From Phorcus lineatus (lineage: Eukaryota > Mollusca > Gastropoda > Trochida > Trochidae), in the NCBI GenBank assembly GCA_921293015.1, contig OV121095.1:36119484-36183483 (forward strand): a stretch of 64,000 nucleotides of DNA, written 5' to 3'. This document shows, one piece after another, positions 11,435-23,935 of the stretch. The position numbers and the translations under genes are program-made. The notes below the pieces were generated by a model. The model searched no databases and was not told the origin of the DNA. It saw only the letters and a list, made by a program, of their open reading frames with translations. Every line of letters begins with the position of its first letter. Position 1 is the stretch's first letter.

Positions 11435-11502
11435 CTGTTCTGATACTCGCAGCTTGGATCTGGCTCAGTGCAAATATCCACAGAAAGGCTACAACCATTA
11501 TC
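11435..11502 (-). CDS. Chordin-like protein, start codon and signal-peptide exon
   Basis: The minus-strand exon opens at acceptor gtattctcctgcag, has four untranslated bases (GATA), then ATG at 11,498. It encodes 21 codons plus one base. The peptide MVVAFLWIFALSQIQAASIR plus T has a hydrophobic core and small residues (AAS) at the expected cleavage point, so it is a good signal peptide. The donor is ACAG|GTGAGT, phase 1, which joins exon 3 to make Gly-Val-Thr-Cys. This places the first VWC cysteine a few residues after the predicted mature N-terminus, as in CHRDL proteins. The acceptor before the ATG implies at least one upstream 5'UTR exon, for which 21,944-21,996 is the candidate. Coding positions are 11,498-11,435. 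Confidence 0.86.
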
Positions 11503-14500
11503 CTGCAGGAGAATACACATTGTCAAGAAAAATGTATTTAAAGTCACTATAGCACGCTTTTTAGGTTCAAATTGGCTATTCTAAGGCATAAAGGCACTCA
11601 CTTTAGCTTTCTATCGATGCAAAGAAATACTTATTAATCTTTGCAGTTGACCTGTTATCGACAATGAAAAAGTTGATACGGCCGAAGTCGGCTTAGAGAT
11701 ATATAAAACAATCTATTGTTAGCTGTGCACCAAAATGGAGAAAACAATATGGACAGTTGAAAACGGCTGAACTAGAAATTTGTGCAGCTTTTAATTCACC
11801 ATAACTATGAACTGAGAATAAAGAATGACGAGTTCTTTATTAAAGCAATATCGTAACTTTTTTTTTACAAAATGTAGTTCATGAGATTTGTTGCATATAT
11901 GTTAAATAACTTACGAGGTTGGTTACCTGAGTGCGGATCGTAAGTCATATCGAGAGATATGCATTATCTGCATTCGTTTTATAAACAAAATATTGGTCTG
12001 CACTAGTGCTTATAAGATCACTTCAAAATTCGTAATAATCGAACTTGAACATTCAAACACTAAAGTATGTTACATTACCGTCATGCATTACTCAAGTATA
12101 TATGATTATCTGTCGCCACATTGACCCGATGGATGATGAATGGCGTATGTAACAGGATTGACTGAAAAAGGAAAAACGTTTTCCTCCACAATATTTTATC
12201 ATATACTTATATAGTCCTTTTGAGATATTATCCATCTTTCAAATGAGGTTATCATAGGGATGAAAGTTGGTATCACATATCAAAAATGATACAAATGGTT
12301 CTAAGTGAACACAAATTGGTTTAACATGTAACAGCTTTTGGTATATGCAGTACTAGTACCTGGTAAAATCATTGAAGACTTTGAGTTAAAATCTGAAAAT
12401 AGTTCATCAAAGTAAACAGTATGCAACGTGCAATATGGTTCTTGGTGAATGTGGCAACTTTCTTTGAAGCTTAAGACGAAATAGTTGGTAAAGATTTTCA
12501 TCCCCTCAAAGTTCTAGATCTTTTATTTGTTATGCGAGGAAATAAAAAAATATTTGCCTCTATATAACAAAGCTTAATCAGCAGTATAAAATCTTAACCA
12601 TGCACTGTTGGTAATGTAGTGTTCACATTTAAAGGAACAATACGACGTAATTCATCTTGCGGAACCTAGTAAGGAATATTCTTTAATGCTTAGAAACATT
12701 TCCGCGAAATTCCATTCCATCAAATTATGATGGTCTTAACATCCTATTGAAAATAATTCTGAACATACAAACATTCAAACAAATGGAAAAATATATTCAA
12801 ATTAAGATGCAATTGATTCGATATGTTTGAAATATGAATTAAACATATGGATATATCGAAAACGTCTTTTAAGGCTTATTTGCACTTCGGGTTATTTCGT
12901 TAATGACAAACGAGAGACATGTGACACCCAAAAAAGGTTAAACCTCATAACAATGATTGATATGATGGTAACAGTCAAATTAAATATTTAATTGCGCCGT
13001 TAAGCATATTTCTTTAAAAAAAGTAAAGACTCATACTTAAAGAATAACATTAAATATAATCTTTATTTATATCTATAGCTGATTTACAAGCTAATAAGGT
13101 TGAAATCAATAACAAGCTTTGTAAGTATCCTCTTTGTGATAAAATGACAGAGAAGCATACGTTTATATAAAACGATATCCATTGTTATTGCATGTTTTGC
13201 ATGTACTTGAATTTTAAATTTGACTTAACATTATATGAAATCTATAAGACATGTATGTAGATGAGTTTATAATAAGTTGTGCAATATGATTCTAAACCGA
13301 AAATGATCAAAACCATAAAAAGAATTAAAAATTCGAAAAATCAACCGAAACAAGCCAAAGTTAATTATGACGTATTCGTATTCATATAAAGAATCAAGCA
13401 ACCAATATCACCTTTAAATGACAGTTTCCAAAATATATTTCTACCTGGAGAATGCATATGTCCTTTTCAAAGCAGAAAAGACCAGTGTTATTATGTTAAA
13501 AAACGATACAAAGAATGTAGCCCTACATCATATTCACAACAGGTAGAGAGAACTATGATTCGTATTTGACACAAACAAAGTACACACGTCATAAGAATGA
13601 AATGGAATCAGCTTGACTTTTAGCCTTATCCTTGCCTACACAGTGCAGGACATGCATCAAAATATATATTGAACACATTTTTCTAAGTTTTTTTCCATTT
13701 GATTAAAATCTAAATTAAAAACTAAATTGTTAGGGTACAAATAATTCGACTAAAAGGTCTAACTTTAATTGTAAAGTCGCGCACCATTTCATAGAATATT
13801 TTGTTGCAAAAATATTGATTAAAATGTTAATATCCTTTATTTTTGTGTCATTTAACAAATATTTAATTTAATAATATTTTGATATTGTATAAAGTTGACA
13901 AAAAAAAGGTAAAATAGAATTCGATGCAAAACTTAGAAATTTATATATGAGGTAAATAAATACATACATGTCATCCATCAAGTTGTCTTGGAGAAAATAG
14001 CGTCTCAAATAACTTCTTAATGTTAATAAACAAATAGATTTAACAAACAACACGTGATATAAAACCGTTTGAAAACTGACATGATAATACATCTGTGTTT
14101 CAATTGGATAATGCGCTGCCCAATCAGGACGCTTCTTGAAGAAATTAATCACGTGATATAACACCAGGAATGGCGGCATTCATTTCATAACTAAATATGC
14201 ATTCGTTACACACTCATCGTAATTGTTTACCTGCATATAAGTATTCTCAGCATTTGACACATGTAAAAACAAGAAGCGTTTTCTTTGTTGATATTTTCTT
14301 ATTCTCTTTTCTTTGTCTCTATGTATAGTTTCTATATATTAGGTCTAAATGCTAACTTCTTTAAGTGAACAGTTTATTTTTTCCGACTCTTTAACTATGT
14401 ATATGAAATAACAGTATAATAAAGAAGTGATAATGTCGTTTTTATGTAACTGTTAACCATCACCTCCTAAATGTTAGGTTCGGTGGTGACGTACATTCTA

Positions 14501-16430
14501 TGTATCAACGTATATATATGACCACGTTCATCCATTGCAAGAAAAGCAAACTCTGTCACATATGTTCTAGTGGATAACATCGTTAAATGTCAAAATAGTC
14601 AATTTCTATTCACATGTTCATTTATCACTAAGTAAACTTTTTCATCAACAAATGTTATTTTTTAACAATTTTGAATTTCTTATAATTTACATGGACAGTC
14701 ACATCTGTATTGTAATATAATAGTTGTTCACAATTTGCGTTTTTGTCGTTAAGGAATCACCGTTGCAATTAACAAAAAGTCCTACAATTCACTACTAAAT
14801 ACAAGAGTATTGGTCTCTATTGAACTTCCTTTCTCCATGTTAAGCTGAGAAAGTTAGACTTTCAAGCAAACAATTTACTGAATACAATTTTAAAACACTT
14901 TTAAGACAAAATGTTATCAAACTTCCAGAAGACAGTTATTAATCAATTTACGTATTACGTATTATAACTTTTCAGAAACCCATTTTAACTTTAACATGCT
15001 TTTTTTAAAACATGTGTTTGGAACAATAAATAAGCATCTCCGATTGTGTTTTACCATATGCTCTCATCCTTTCTGAAATAAATTTGATATAATTTGTTGT
15101 TTGACTTCTAATCGTCCTTATGGACAAGAAATATAGTATGTTTGTTACCCATGTCTATATGATAAAAGCGAATCGTTTTCGTTTATCACCCATGTGTCGG
15201 TAACACAAGAAATCCCGTTACATAAACAGACATATCATACAGTATAAACTAACAATAAATAATCATCAAGAAAAGGGAGATAACTCTAAACCGACAAGCC
15301 AAGCCGGAGGCCAGACAGCAGCATGCGCCAGGCGGGCCGACCAAGTGTTAGACTAAGGGGCAATCAAAAGCAGATAGCAATAAAATCTCCCGCGCTGGCG
15401 ACTAACTCCCGTGCTTTTAGCTCGCTGGGGACATGCTATCAGTGGGACTGAGACGCTACGGCGTAGTAGAATCGTATATAGACTTCTCCAGGTATACCAG
15501 CCTTCATTCTCCCAATCAACTTTTATTGTGTACCTGATATGATGGCAAACTGTCAATTTACTCTGTGTTTTCGTATATGTTAAAGGTAGCCTCCCCAGTG
15601 GTTCATAAAGAAAGATAGTCGGTTGCGGTGTTTACCTTTTGCAAGCAAGAAAATATAAATACAAATCATCAAAAGGTATTGCTCAGTATCGCAAATGAAA
15701 GGTGGAAATCTTCGTAATATTTTTTTATTAAGGGAACTGACGTACAACATTTCGATAGAAAAATGAACAGCTTAAGCAATTCTTTCAGTAATTCTAACGA
15801 TCCGCGCTCAGGTAATCTACCATCATATTTATTTGAAGATATTTATGAATTCTGGTTTTAAAGTAAATTTAAAAGACCATCAACAGTGCATTGAATATGC
15901 ATGAACTGAAATATCGGCATTCGCAAGCTTTTGCATACAATCCGAAAACCAAAATCAGTATCAACAATGGTTAATACAATAGCAATGCTTGTAATAAAAC
16001 TTTGATGTGTGGTGACATATATCTAAATAAAAAATAATTCATAAGTAATTATTGCATTTCATATTAGGTGCTCAAATGAGTGCTCATGTCCTCTTTTGTA
16101 GTACTTCACTAAAATATTTGAAAAAAATATGAGGCAAAAGAACAGACTAAAACATTTGCTATATTATGTTTGAATAATATTGATGATAAATGATTAATAA
16201 CTGACCGAATGGGAAAAGGAGAACTTTTAAACTAAAAATTCTCTCTGTCGATACTCTTCCATGGCCTTGATTTTTTGGACCTTAAACAAGCGCACTTTCC
16301 TATCAATCATGTTTCCTTTCATTATTTATCATCAATATCTATTTCATTCACTTACTGTCGCCTCGTTTTCATATTACGACTTCAGCCAACCATGAACTGA
16401 CACACGTGAGCACGAATCAAACTTCAAACA
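11503..16430. other. Intron 1, long AT-rich stretch, almost featureless
   Basis: About 4.9 kb with very low GC and no recognised exons. A motif CACTATAGCACG near 11,545 resembles one near 25,402 and may be a MITE end. A GC-richer patch lies at 15,290-15,500, inside which a minus-strand ORF (15,556-15,353) has no recognisable domain. Confidence 0.5.
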
Positions 16431-16433
16431 CTT

Positions 16434-16960
16434 AAAGAGCCACTCCGTGAGTTGTTGGAGTCATATATGCCAAACTTATAAATCGTTATTACCTTTCGAT
16501 GAAATAAATCAAGGTTGTTTTTGTAACATTTAAGAATAAAAATTACTTAATGATTTTAACCATATGTGATAAAAAGTAAAAGGCGATAGGAACCTACTCT
16601 CAACATTTAGAATAAAGACTTAGATATTTTGCCTGGAAGTAGGACGATATGCAGATTAATAGAAAGGAGGTATAGTTTTTAAAGGCTTCCCTATGTCATT
16701 AATTGTCACGCTTATTGATCATCGTTTGTATTTTATGAAATTTGAATCTGTATCTCGAACGGTAAGTGGCATGTTTAAAAAAAATCTATTTCTTAAAATT
16801 TTCCCCCAAAAGAGAAATGTTCATGCCAAATTCATTATTTTCAGAGGGTCAAACGCCTCCTTACTCAACCCGATTATCCAGAATCGTAGAAGAGATTATC
16901 AAATATCAAGCAAAAACTACTGGTGGCCATTTTAGTGTGAACACCTTTTAACCATTATAT
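16434..16960. repeat. Dispersed repeat related to the 24.6-kb MITE
   Basis: The block at 16,850-16,960 (starting TTACTCAACCCGATTATCC, with ATCAAGCAAAAACTACTGG and TTAGTGTGAACACCTTTT) matches 24,690-24,785 in order and orientation at about 75% identity. The left edge AAAGAGCCACTCCGTGA (16,434) recurs at 63,898. Overlapping plus ORFs at 16,693-16,951 are translations of this repeat. Confidence 0.65.
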
Positions 16961-17900
16961 GGCTTCGCATATTTAACCAATCGAATGTCATTGGTAATAT
17001 TGATATTGGACAAGAAAATATACATCAGATCTGAAATAACTGGTATTTTACAAACACCATAACGTTTTCGTTTTAACCATTTTATTTGAAAATCATACCA
17101 AAAGTACTTTATTACATTTCATGTAACGACATTTTAACGTCTATACTCTCAATATGATGTAACCTATCGTCACTACTAGGTGACAGAAGATCGATGTAAT
17201 ATTCAAGATCCTTTCTTGTAACACGGTAGATGGCTAAACACCGAGCCTTATATTTAAACATTTATGCAGGTGCACTGATAGTTCTGTACAACAGCCTATT
17301 CGTTTCCTGGTATATTTTGAAATATAACGTGCAAAGTTCTATATTCTGAAGACGAAACATTAATCTTGATCCCTTGCTGTCTCATTTTGTGGTCAACCAT
17401 GGTTAAAATTGAGCACCGCACAAGTACGATGGTAAAAGTGTTAGGTGACGAAAAGTATGTTTTAAAAATTGTGTATGTGTCTTGAATAAGGGCTGAATAA
17501 CCATTATGGTCTGAGCGAAGTTCAAATCGCCTTTCACAAGTTGCTTACCTCTTCATGCCAATATTAATTTTTTTCTAATTGTAAGAGGAAATGGTCATTC
17601 AAAGAAGTCAAGCGTCTGCATCCGAATTACATGGTTAATAACCAACCTATATTAGTTGTTGTGTCTGCCTCATATTCACTCATTAGCGCGCGCCATTGTC
17701 CGATTTTCGATCATAAGTCTCTACTATAACCTGTTTGTTACTATACAGAACTGAAAAGCATTCATATGTTAATTTTCGGACGCAACCACTTCTTCTCGAT
17801 TAAATATGTCTTTAAGACACAGCGCCACTAATGAAACACCATAGAAGGTTACGTTTATTTAGACAAACGTTTAGGAAGGCTGTTTGAAACATGGTATCGA
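16961..17900. other. Intron 1, nothing recognised
   Basis: AT-rich sequence without identifiable features. Confidence 0.5.
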
Positions 17901-18158
17901 TAGAGTTGTGACGATATATCGTAGTATCGGTCATCGTGATATTTCATCCGGCAATATACGTATCTTGATGCTTCTCTATATCGTGAAATGTATTGTGGAC
18001 TTAAATTTATTTATTAAGGTTTTTTACTAAATTCATTTTATCGTTTAATGTAAGATACATGAGCTGGTGTATCGTGACATGTATCGTATTGAATCGTATC
18101 CTCATGATATATCGTGATACGAATCGTATTGTGAAATATCTGTACCGTCGCACGTCTA
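17901..18158. mobile_element. hAT-like MITE rich in ATATCGTGAT motifs, 258 bp
   Basis: Imperfect terminal inverted repeats: TAGAGTTGTGACGATATATC on the left, and TAGACGTGCGACGGTACA as the reverse complement of the right end. The interior repeats ATATCGTGATA/GTATCGTATTG variants. TAG...CTA termini fit hAT-type MITEs. Possible decayed 8-bp target duplications flank it (GGTATCGA and AATATCAT share TATC). The superfamily call is tentative. Confidence 0.55.
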
Positions 18159-18794
18159 AATATCATAACATACTCAATCAAGGTCAAGTTTAATGTCTGA
18201 ATTCTTTGTTTTCAAAGTTTACATACCATTTTTAAATCTTTCACTTAAATGAACTTACATTCCTAAAATATTTCTTAAATGTAGGAGGATGTCAGGTTTG
18301 CGGCGAGGCGTCATGTTTACAAGTCATAACTGAAATTTATGATAGGACATTAATTAGTGCGACAAACTTAATGTAGCAACGCCGTCGCCGGGACTAATTA
18401 CGTACAATATTTCAAGTGATATAGACAGTTGAAGGGGAAATAGTACGTCGCGTTTATGTTGTGCTATCCTAACGACTAAGAACATATTAACAACTCCGGA
18501 GTCAAGCAATTAGCGATTTGTTATCAGACTAACTCCGTTATCGGATTTTAAGGAATGTTACCCTACCGACTAATTATATGAAGTATTTCACGAAATATGT
18601 AGGCTAATGGTTCAAAGTTGTCATATTGTTTTGAATGACATATACTACAACGCTTAATCGCACTGTTTCCAGATTGAACCAGCAAGACATTTTCATTAAC
18701 AGTATAATTTGTTTTTTTTGGTCAAAATAATATATCTTGATGATGTTTTAGCACTCACTGAATGATAAAGAATACTGCGCTGAAATTAATTTTA
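18159..18794. other. Intron 1, nothing recognised
   Basis: AT-rich sequence with no features seen. Confidence 0.5.
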
Positions 18795-18930
18795 GAACTG
18801 CACCCAAACCCTACTGCCTGTAGAACAGCTCTGTACTGCAGACAAGGTTGCCGAGCCTCTGGCAGGATTCGAACCACGGACCTCTTTTACCATGACCGAA
18901 CACGCTAACCACTGCGCTATACCGCCTCCC
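18795..18930 (-). mobile_element. tRNA-derived SINE of the CACCTC-tail family, 3'-truncated head
   Basis: On the minus strand the A-box region TAGCGCAGTGGTTAGCG is followed by the B-box GTGGTTCGAATCC and then by body sequence shared with the full copy at 31,651-31,967 (CTGCAGTACAGAGCTGTTC compared with CTGCAGTAGACAACTGTTC). The tail half is missing. Confidence 0.8.
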
Positions 18931-19640
18931 CAGCACCCCGAATCGACATGGATTCAAGAACATTAAACCATGTTTTCTCACTGTTCAATAGGAATTGAAC
19001 TTCTGAATGAACGAGATGTTTTTGATTAAATGCTCGCTCTTTCATCAGATATAGTCACCATAAAGAAGATGATATCAAGACACTTTGCGAATAAATAACC
19101 TTTTAAAGACTTTGTTTTAATGTATGATCGACTTCTGTATTTTCACAACAATAGGTATGTTTTTGGCGGCATATATACCATCGTATCGTGATCAAGTATA
19201 TAAGTGATGGAAGGGCTCAGCAGTTTCTATACCAGATACAAGTAGTCGTGATCATAAGCGAGAACATTGACGATAAGATAACATGAACACAAAGAATAAA
19301 TGTTTAAAACTGACACCGGGTGTTGACGAAATAGTTACCATTTCTATCCTAGCGGAGAACTCCGCCATTCACAATGTAACTGCAAAAAGTATAGGGGCAA
19401 TAACCTTTAAGTTGTGAAAACTGCACATAAGGCAATATTATAAAAGATCAATGTGTCAAAAACATGCAATTTAACTGAGAAAAATAACATTATACACATC
19501 GTCATGCAGCAGTGACAACATAAGGTTTGAATGGCTAGCATGTTCTACCTCGCCGGTACGCCGGTAGCTAATATCAGCCTGGCTATTTCAGAAAATAGGA
19601 ATTGTCTACTCATAGCGGAACGGTACATAGGGGAATTAGG
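18931..19640. other. Intron 1, nothing recognised
   Basis: AT-rich sequence with no exon or repeat family recognised. Confidence 0.5.
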
Positions 19641-20415
19641 CACATCGAGTATAAGGCACATGTGAGGTAAGATATACATTGTAGGGTAAGATACATGGGG
19701 ATAAGACACATTGAGATACAACGAAGTTGGATGTGACACATTAAGATGGACAAATTGAGACAATACACTTATACCACACATTTAGATCGGATACATTTGG
19801 ATGAGATACATTAAATTGACACAAACTGGGAAAAGACAGAGGCACATTAAGATGAGGCACATTGTGATAAGACACAGATATCACACATTGAGATAAGTCA
19901 CATAAGGATGAAATACATTTAGATAAGACACATTGAAATACAACACATTGGGATGAGACACACTGAGATAAGAAACAGTGAGATACCAAACATTGAGATA
20001 AGACACATTGAGGTATCACACATTGAGATGACATACATTAAGATACGACACATTGGGAAAAGACACACTTAGACGCCGAATATTAAGATAAGACACATTT
20101 AGGTACCATAAACTGAGATTAGACACAGATATAAAACACTAATATAATTTTCAGACACTGACATAGGATACATTAAGATGAGAAATATTAAGATAAGACA
20201 CATTGGGAAAAGACACACTTATATGCCGGATATTGAGATAAAACACATGTAGGTACAATAAACTGAGAGACACAGATATCAAACACTGATATATCAGACA
20301 CTGACATAAGATACATTGAGATTAGATATATTAAGATGAGACACATTGGGATGGAACATATGAGCAAAACACACATTTAGATAAGACACACAGATATATC
20401 CCAAATTGAGATAGG
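19640..20415. repeat. Degenerate minisatellite, ACACATTGAGATAAG units of about 17-20 bp
   Basis: Around 40 diverged copies of GACACATTGAGATAA-like units. The Cys/Ser-rich minus-strand ORFs (19,545-19,781; 19,741-20,034; 20,188-20,376) are translations of the array and not real proteins. Confidence 0.88.
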
Positions 20416-20430
20416 GCATATTGCAGATCA

Positions 20431-20670
20431 CACACACGGGGGACAAGACATATGAAAGATAAGGTTAATTATGTGTAAGACATTTTAGATAGGGGGACAA
20501 GACATATGAAAGATAAGGGTGATTATGTGTAAGACATTTGAAATGGGGGGGGGGGGGGGCATGCCATATGAAAGATAAGGTTAATTATGTGTAAGATATT
20601 CGAGGTAGGGGGACAAGACATATGAAAGATAAGGTTAGACAATTGAGATAGGGGGACAAGACATATAGGA
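20431..20670. repeat. Tandem repeat of about 50-60 bp with a 15-G run
   Basis: Four to five copies of GGGGGACAAGACATATGAAA followed by GATAAGGTTAATTATGTGTAAGAC. One copy has a run of 15 G at 20,545-20,559, able to form a G-quadruplex and prone to length change. Confidence 0.88.
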
Positions 20671-21943
20671 TACGGTCATTGTCAAATAAGAATAATAACG
20701 AACAGACTTCTTACACACATTTGGAGTCGACATTAAACACAAAGGGTACGATGGCTGTACCATACAATTAGCATTTGATATACTAAGTATGTGGTGAGTG
20801 TGTGATTCCCCTCTGATTTGATGGTGTAACTGTTCAGCTTGTACAGCATTTGGTTAAGAGGGTGTGTGCTTGAAACAGGTTCTGCTTAAGAGAGGTTACG
20901 ATAAACATCTTTAATAGAGAGCATGCTTTTGAGAAAGTAATTAAGACACTGTCGAATCATTTCACCAAGCTTGTTAATGCTGTGCGCTTAAATGAGGGCG
21001 TGATTTGGATGGAGTCATCTCAAGATTTGTTTATCATATCAAAGAAGTTCTTGCCGACATAGTGTTTACATCTCAGCAACAAATTAACCATCTCAACCTC
21101 CCCTAGGTCACGGGGACCTGGAAATCTGAGAATTTACTGAAATACTCCAAGACAAATAATCCTTGATTAGCGAGTCGCGTCAAAACGGCGACTTGCGATA
21201 TCTCAATCCGCTTTTTCAACTTCGCAACAGTTAAAAATGGACTCCACCGTCCTATACAAAGACGGGGCATCGATTTGTGCATGTGCTTTCTTAAGATTCT
21301 CTCCCACACTTTCATGCACTTACTTAAGTGCAACGATATTCAAGTGGCCGTCTCATTTACAAGACATCGATTTGTGCAGGCTTTATCTCGAGATTTTCTT
21401 ACAAAGTAAAGATGAACAAATTAAAGAAAATAGTGTTGAATACTTATTTCACATTCATATAGGTAATTGCAAAGTATACATTTCTGTGTTTAATTGGGCT
21501 AAGAAAGTGTTTATAAAAGATATATAACTTAAATTTCAATCATAAAACGTATAAAGTTCATTTAGTTTACTGTATACAAATGTAAAAATTTCCAAGTTGA
21601 AGCGTTAATGAAATATTGATATCTTAAATGAGAAGTAGTTATAGAAAAAGTCATCCCCGATTCCGCTTGCAATTTTCAGTTCACACGATAAACCACAAAA
21701 ATATTGTCATAACTTGAAAGTAGCCTAACAAATCAAGTTTGAAAATCATACTAAATCGTATTATACTAGTGACAATAGCTAGGTTAGATGACAGACACAA
21801 CAACTTTAAAATGACATCTTAAAATATTAAAGTGATTTGATAAGCTAAAATTCTCCAGGCTTAATTAAATTTATAAAAATTAATTTAGACTAAGTATTTC
21901 ATAGAACTTTATCCTTAAATAAGTTATAAAACATGACACGTAC
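20671..21943. other. Intron 1, unassigned; ORFs on both strands near 21.1-21.5 kb
   Basis: Overlapping ORFs at 21,237-21,527 (plus) and 21,333-21,103 (minus) have no known domain. A direct repeat CATCGATTTGTGCA occurs at about 21,268 and 21,366. No convincing splice frame. Confidence 0.4.
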
Positions 21944-21996
21944 CTATGATTGGGTTATAATCCGTACCGGAGACTGCGTGTTGGAATCTGCTGGAA
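21944..21996 (-). other. Candidate 5'UTR exon 1 of the chordin-like gene
   Basis: About 28 bp downstream of a TATA-like box on the minus strand there is a stretch without ATG that ends at the strong donor ATCATAG|GTACGTG. The start is estimated from TATA spacing and is uncertain by several bases. It would be followed by a 10.4-kb intron and then exon 2, giving a 5'UTR of roughly 55-60 nt. The link to the gene is inferred from strand, donor quality and absence of upstream ATGs. Confidence 0.45.
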
Positions 21997-22020
21997 GCCG
22001 GTAATCCAGGAGTTGAGTTA

Positions 22021-22310
22021 CTTATAGAGACAGGACCAGTCAGAGAGGTGATGGTATCGCTCACATCACAAACTCGTTAGTTCTCTCTTTTGTATCACCC
22101 GTACATTGCCTCTCCGGTAGCGCATCACATCATCACCGATCATCAACTTCTCGGGGCTATATGCAAATATCTTCCTTGCTTCTCCGTCGAATTCCAAAAC
22201 TGACATTAATCACGCCGCATGATTCAAATCCGGCTCCACAAATGAAATTAACCGAAAAGAAAAAAATGATAAAGCTAATGACTAATGATAAAAGACGGTG
22301 ACGTCCCTCG
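22021..22310 (-). promoter_or_regulatory. Candidate core and proximal promoter of the chordin-like gene
   Basis: On the minus strand CTATAAG (22,027-22,021) lies the right distance upstream of candidate exon 1. Farther upstream are an octamer ATGCAAAT (22,161-22,168, plus-strand reading) and a CRE-like TGACGTC (22,299-22,305). The patch is more GC-rich than its surroundings. POU and CREB/ATF factors are the families known for such sites; binding here is inference. Confidence 0.45.
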
Positions 22311-22334
22311 GTGCATAGTATTGTGAGGCTGTGA

Positions 22335-22925
22335 GCTCGACAGCATGGGTAGAGTAGAATTGGTAGTAGAATCTCAGGTTGCAGAGAAGTTCATGGGTAG
22401 AGTAGACATGCAGTGTTAAATGTGAGCTAGTAGAATCTCAGGTACTGTAGACTTTCACGGGTAGCGTAGTTCCTAGGTACTGTAGACTTTCACAGGTAGC
22501 GTAGATCTCAGGTATTTTAGAAAGGTTTACATGTAGAGTAGACCTCAGGTATTTTAGAGAGGTTCACAGGTAGAATAGATGTCAGTTATCAGTGTGAAAC
22601 ACTTGATCACAGATAGTAAAAGGCTCACAAGTAAAGTCGATATTCATGATTTCAGGTAGTAGAAATGCTCACAGGTAGAGTAGATACACGGGAGCTCAGG
22701 TAGTCGAAAGGATCACAGGTAGAGTAAATATACAAGCGCTCAGGTAGTTGAAAGGATCTCAGGTAGAGTAGATATGCAGTATCTCAGATATTGTTTAAAG
22801 GCACACTTAAAGTAGAAGCAGGGCTTCAGTTATTTGCAAGGACTAGTAGAATCTCAGGTAGTAGCGGATCACGGACGGCCAGGTAAAGGTATAGCGAAGC
22901 AGGTTCTCAGGTAAAGGTAGCTGTA
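22335..22925. repeat. Irregular tandem repeat, CTCAGGTAGTAGAAAGG / TCACAGGTAGAGTAGAT
   Basis: About 15 diverged units near 37 bp with the core CACAGGTAGAGTAGAT and CTCAGGTAGT. It sits directly upstream of the proposed promoter. Confidence 0.85.
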
Positions 22926-23400
22926 CAGGTACACGCGTGTCTCGCTTCCCTCACCCTTCGGTGGTTGCGAGCCGATGAAGCGCAAACCGTTAACAATCCC
23001 CACTTGAGGGAGAGGAGCGCAGTTCGATGGCAGTGGGTAACTGTAGGCCTGTACGGAGACTCCAAGGTGTTACTGGGGGTTGTATGGAGCCGTGGAGTCG
23101 CCTAATCAAAGTCTTCACCTCGTCGGATGTTCCTTTCATTTCTTATGACCCGACCCGACTGAAACGGATTATTTATTTGACATTTAATGGTTTGATATAA
23201 GACGAACGTTTCTTGACGTTTTATTGTCAATATTAGACGAAAGTTTAGTGGGTTTTTTTTGTGGTAGCGACTAGAAATATATGACAATTTTCGTGATCAG
23301 ATTTGAAAACTTGACGACTAATAACATTAAATTCAATAAGCTATTGTGTTCAGAAAGACTCACATTGAAATGATGAATTATATATCGGATTTAACTGAGT
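22926..23400. other. GC-richer flank then AT-rich sequence; no gene recognised
   Basis: 22,926-23,110 is GC-richer (acacgcgtgtctcgcttccc and GGTGGTTGCGAGCC) and may be regulatory. The rest is plain. The minus ORF at 23,287-23,102 has no known domain. Confidence 0.4.
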
Positions 23401-23935
23401 TCTATTCTAAAGCTTTAGATCAATCAAAGGCAACTTTTTTTTATGTAAAATGATTGACTATACATGTATATTGGGTTTTCGAAGGTGAGTTTAAGATCTT
23501 CGAGTCGTATTCGACAATCCAAAAGAGAAGATAAAACATATCTGATGTGTTTAAGTGATACAACCAGTTACCATTTAATAGAAAAGCTAGATGAGTTGGA
23601 TTCAGAATTTTTAAAACAAACCTAGGGTTACTATTTTTCTGAAAAATGAATAGACTTTATACTGGGTTTTCAAAGTAGAGTTCTTCGAGATCTTCGAGTC
23701 GTATTGGACGAACCAGGAGAGAAGATAAAATACCTAATTTGTTTAATTGATAAAGCCATTTACCAGTTGCTAGAAATACTATATTTTGGGTTTCGAAGGT
23801 GAGTAAAAGTCTTAAAGTCGTATTCGACAAACCAAACGAGATGATAAAGATAACTAATGTATTTAATTCATAAAACCAATAAACATTTAATAGAAATGCT
23901 AAATGAGATCGATTCTAAAGTTTTGGAGACATCAT
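23400..23935 (+). repeat. Diverged tandem repeat, units of about 130-190 bp, about three copies
   Basis: Copies begin near 23,473, 23,660 and 23,787 with GGGTTTTCGAAGGTGAGT, and share CGAGTCGTATTCGACAA and GAAGATAAAACA blocks. A fourth partial copy is seen upstream (TCTATTCTAAAGCTTTAGA). Confidence 0.8.

Larger units (their letters stand above)
94..22000 (-). other. Chordin-like gene, 5' portion (four exons, 3' part outside the window)
   Basis: The assembled model on the minus strand is: candidate exon 1 (about 21,996-21,944, 5'UTR), exon 2 (11,502-11,435, start codon and signal peptide), exon 3 (890-778) and exon 4 (187-94). Every internal junction has GT and AG ends and compatible phases. 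Conceptual splicing gives a secreted protein with a 17-20 residue signal peptide followed almost at once by one complete ten-cysteine VWC domain. This is the layout known for chordin-like proteins, whose later parts carry further VWC domains. Those later exons should lie left of position 1. Additional exons inside the two long introns cannot be excluded. Confidence 0.8.

Noticed and set aside
19545-20376. Cys/Ser-rich minus-strand ORFs that resemble secreted cysteine-rich peptides
   Set aside because: They are frames across a degenerate ACACATTGAGATAA tandem array. Cysteine spacing simply follows the repeat period.
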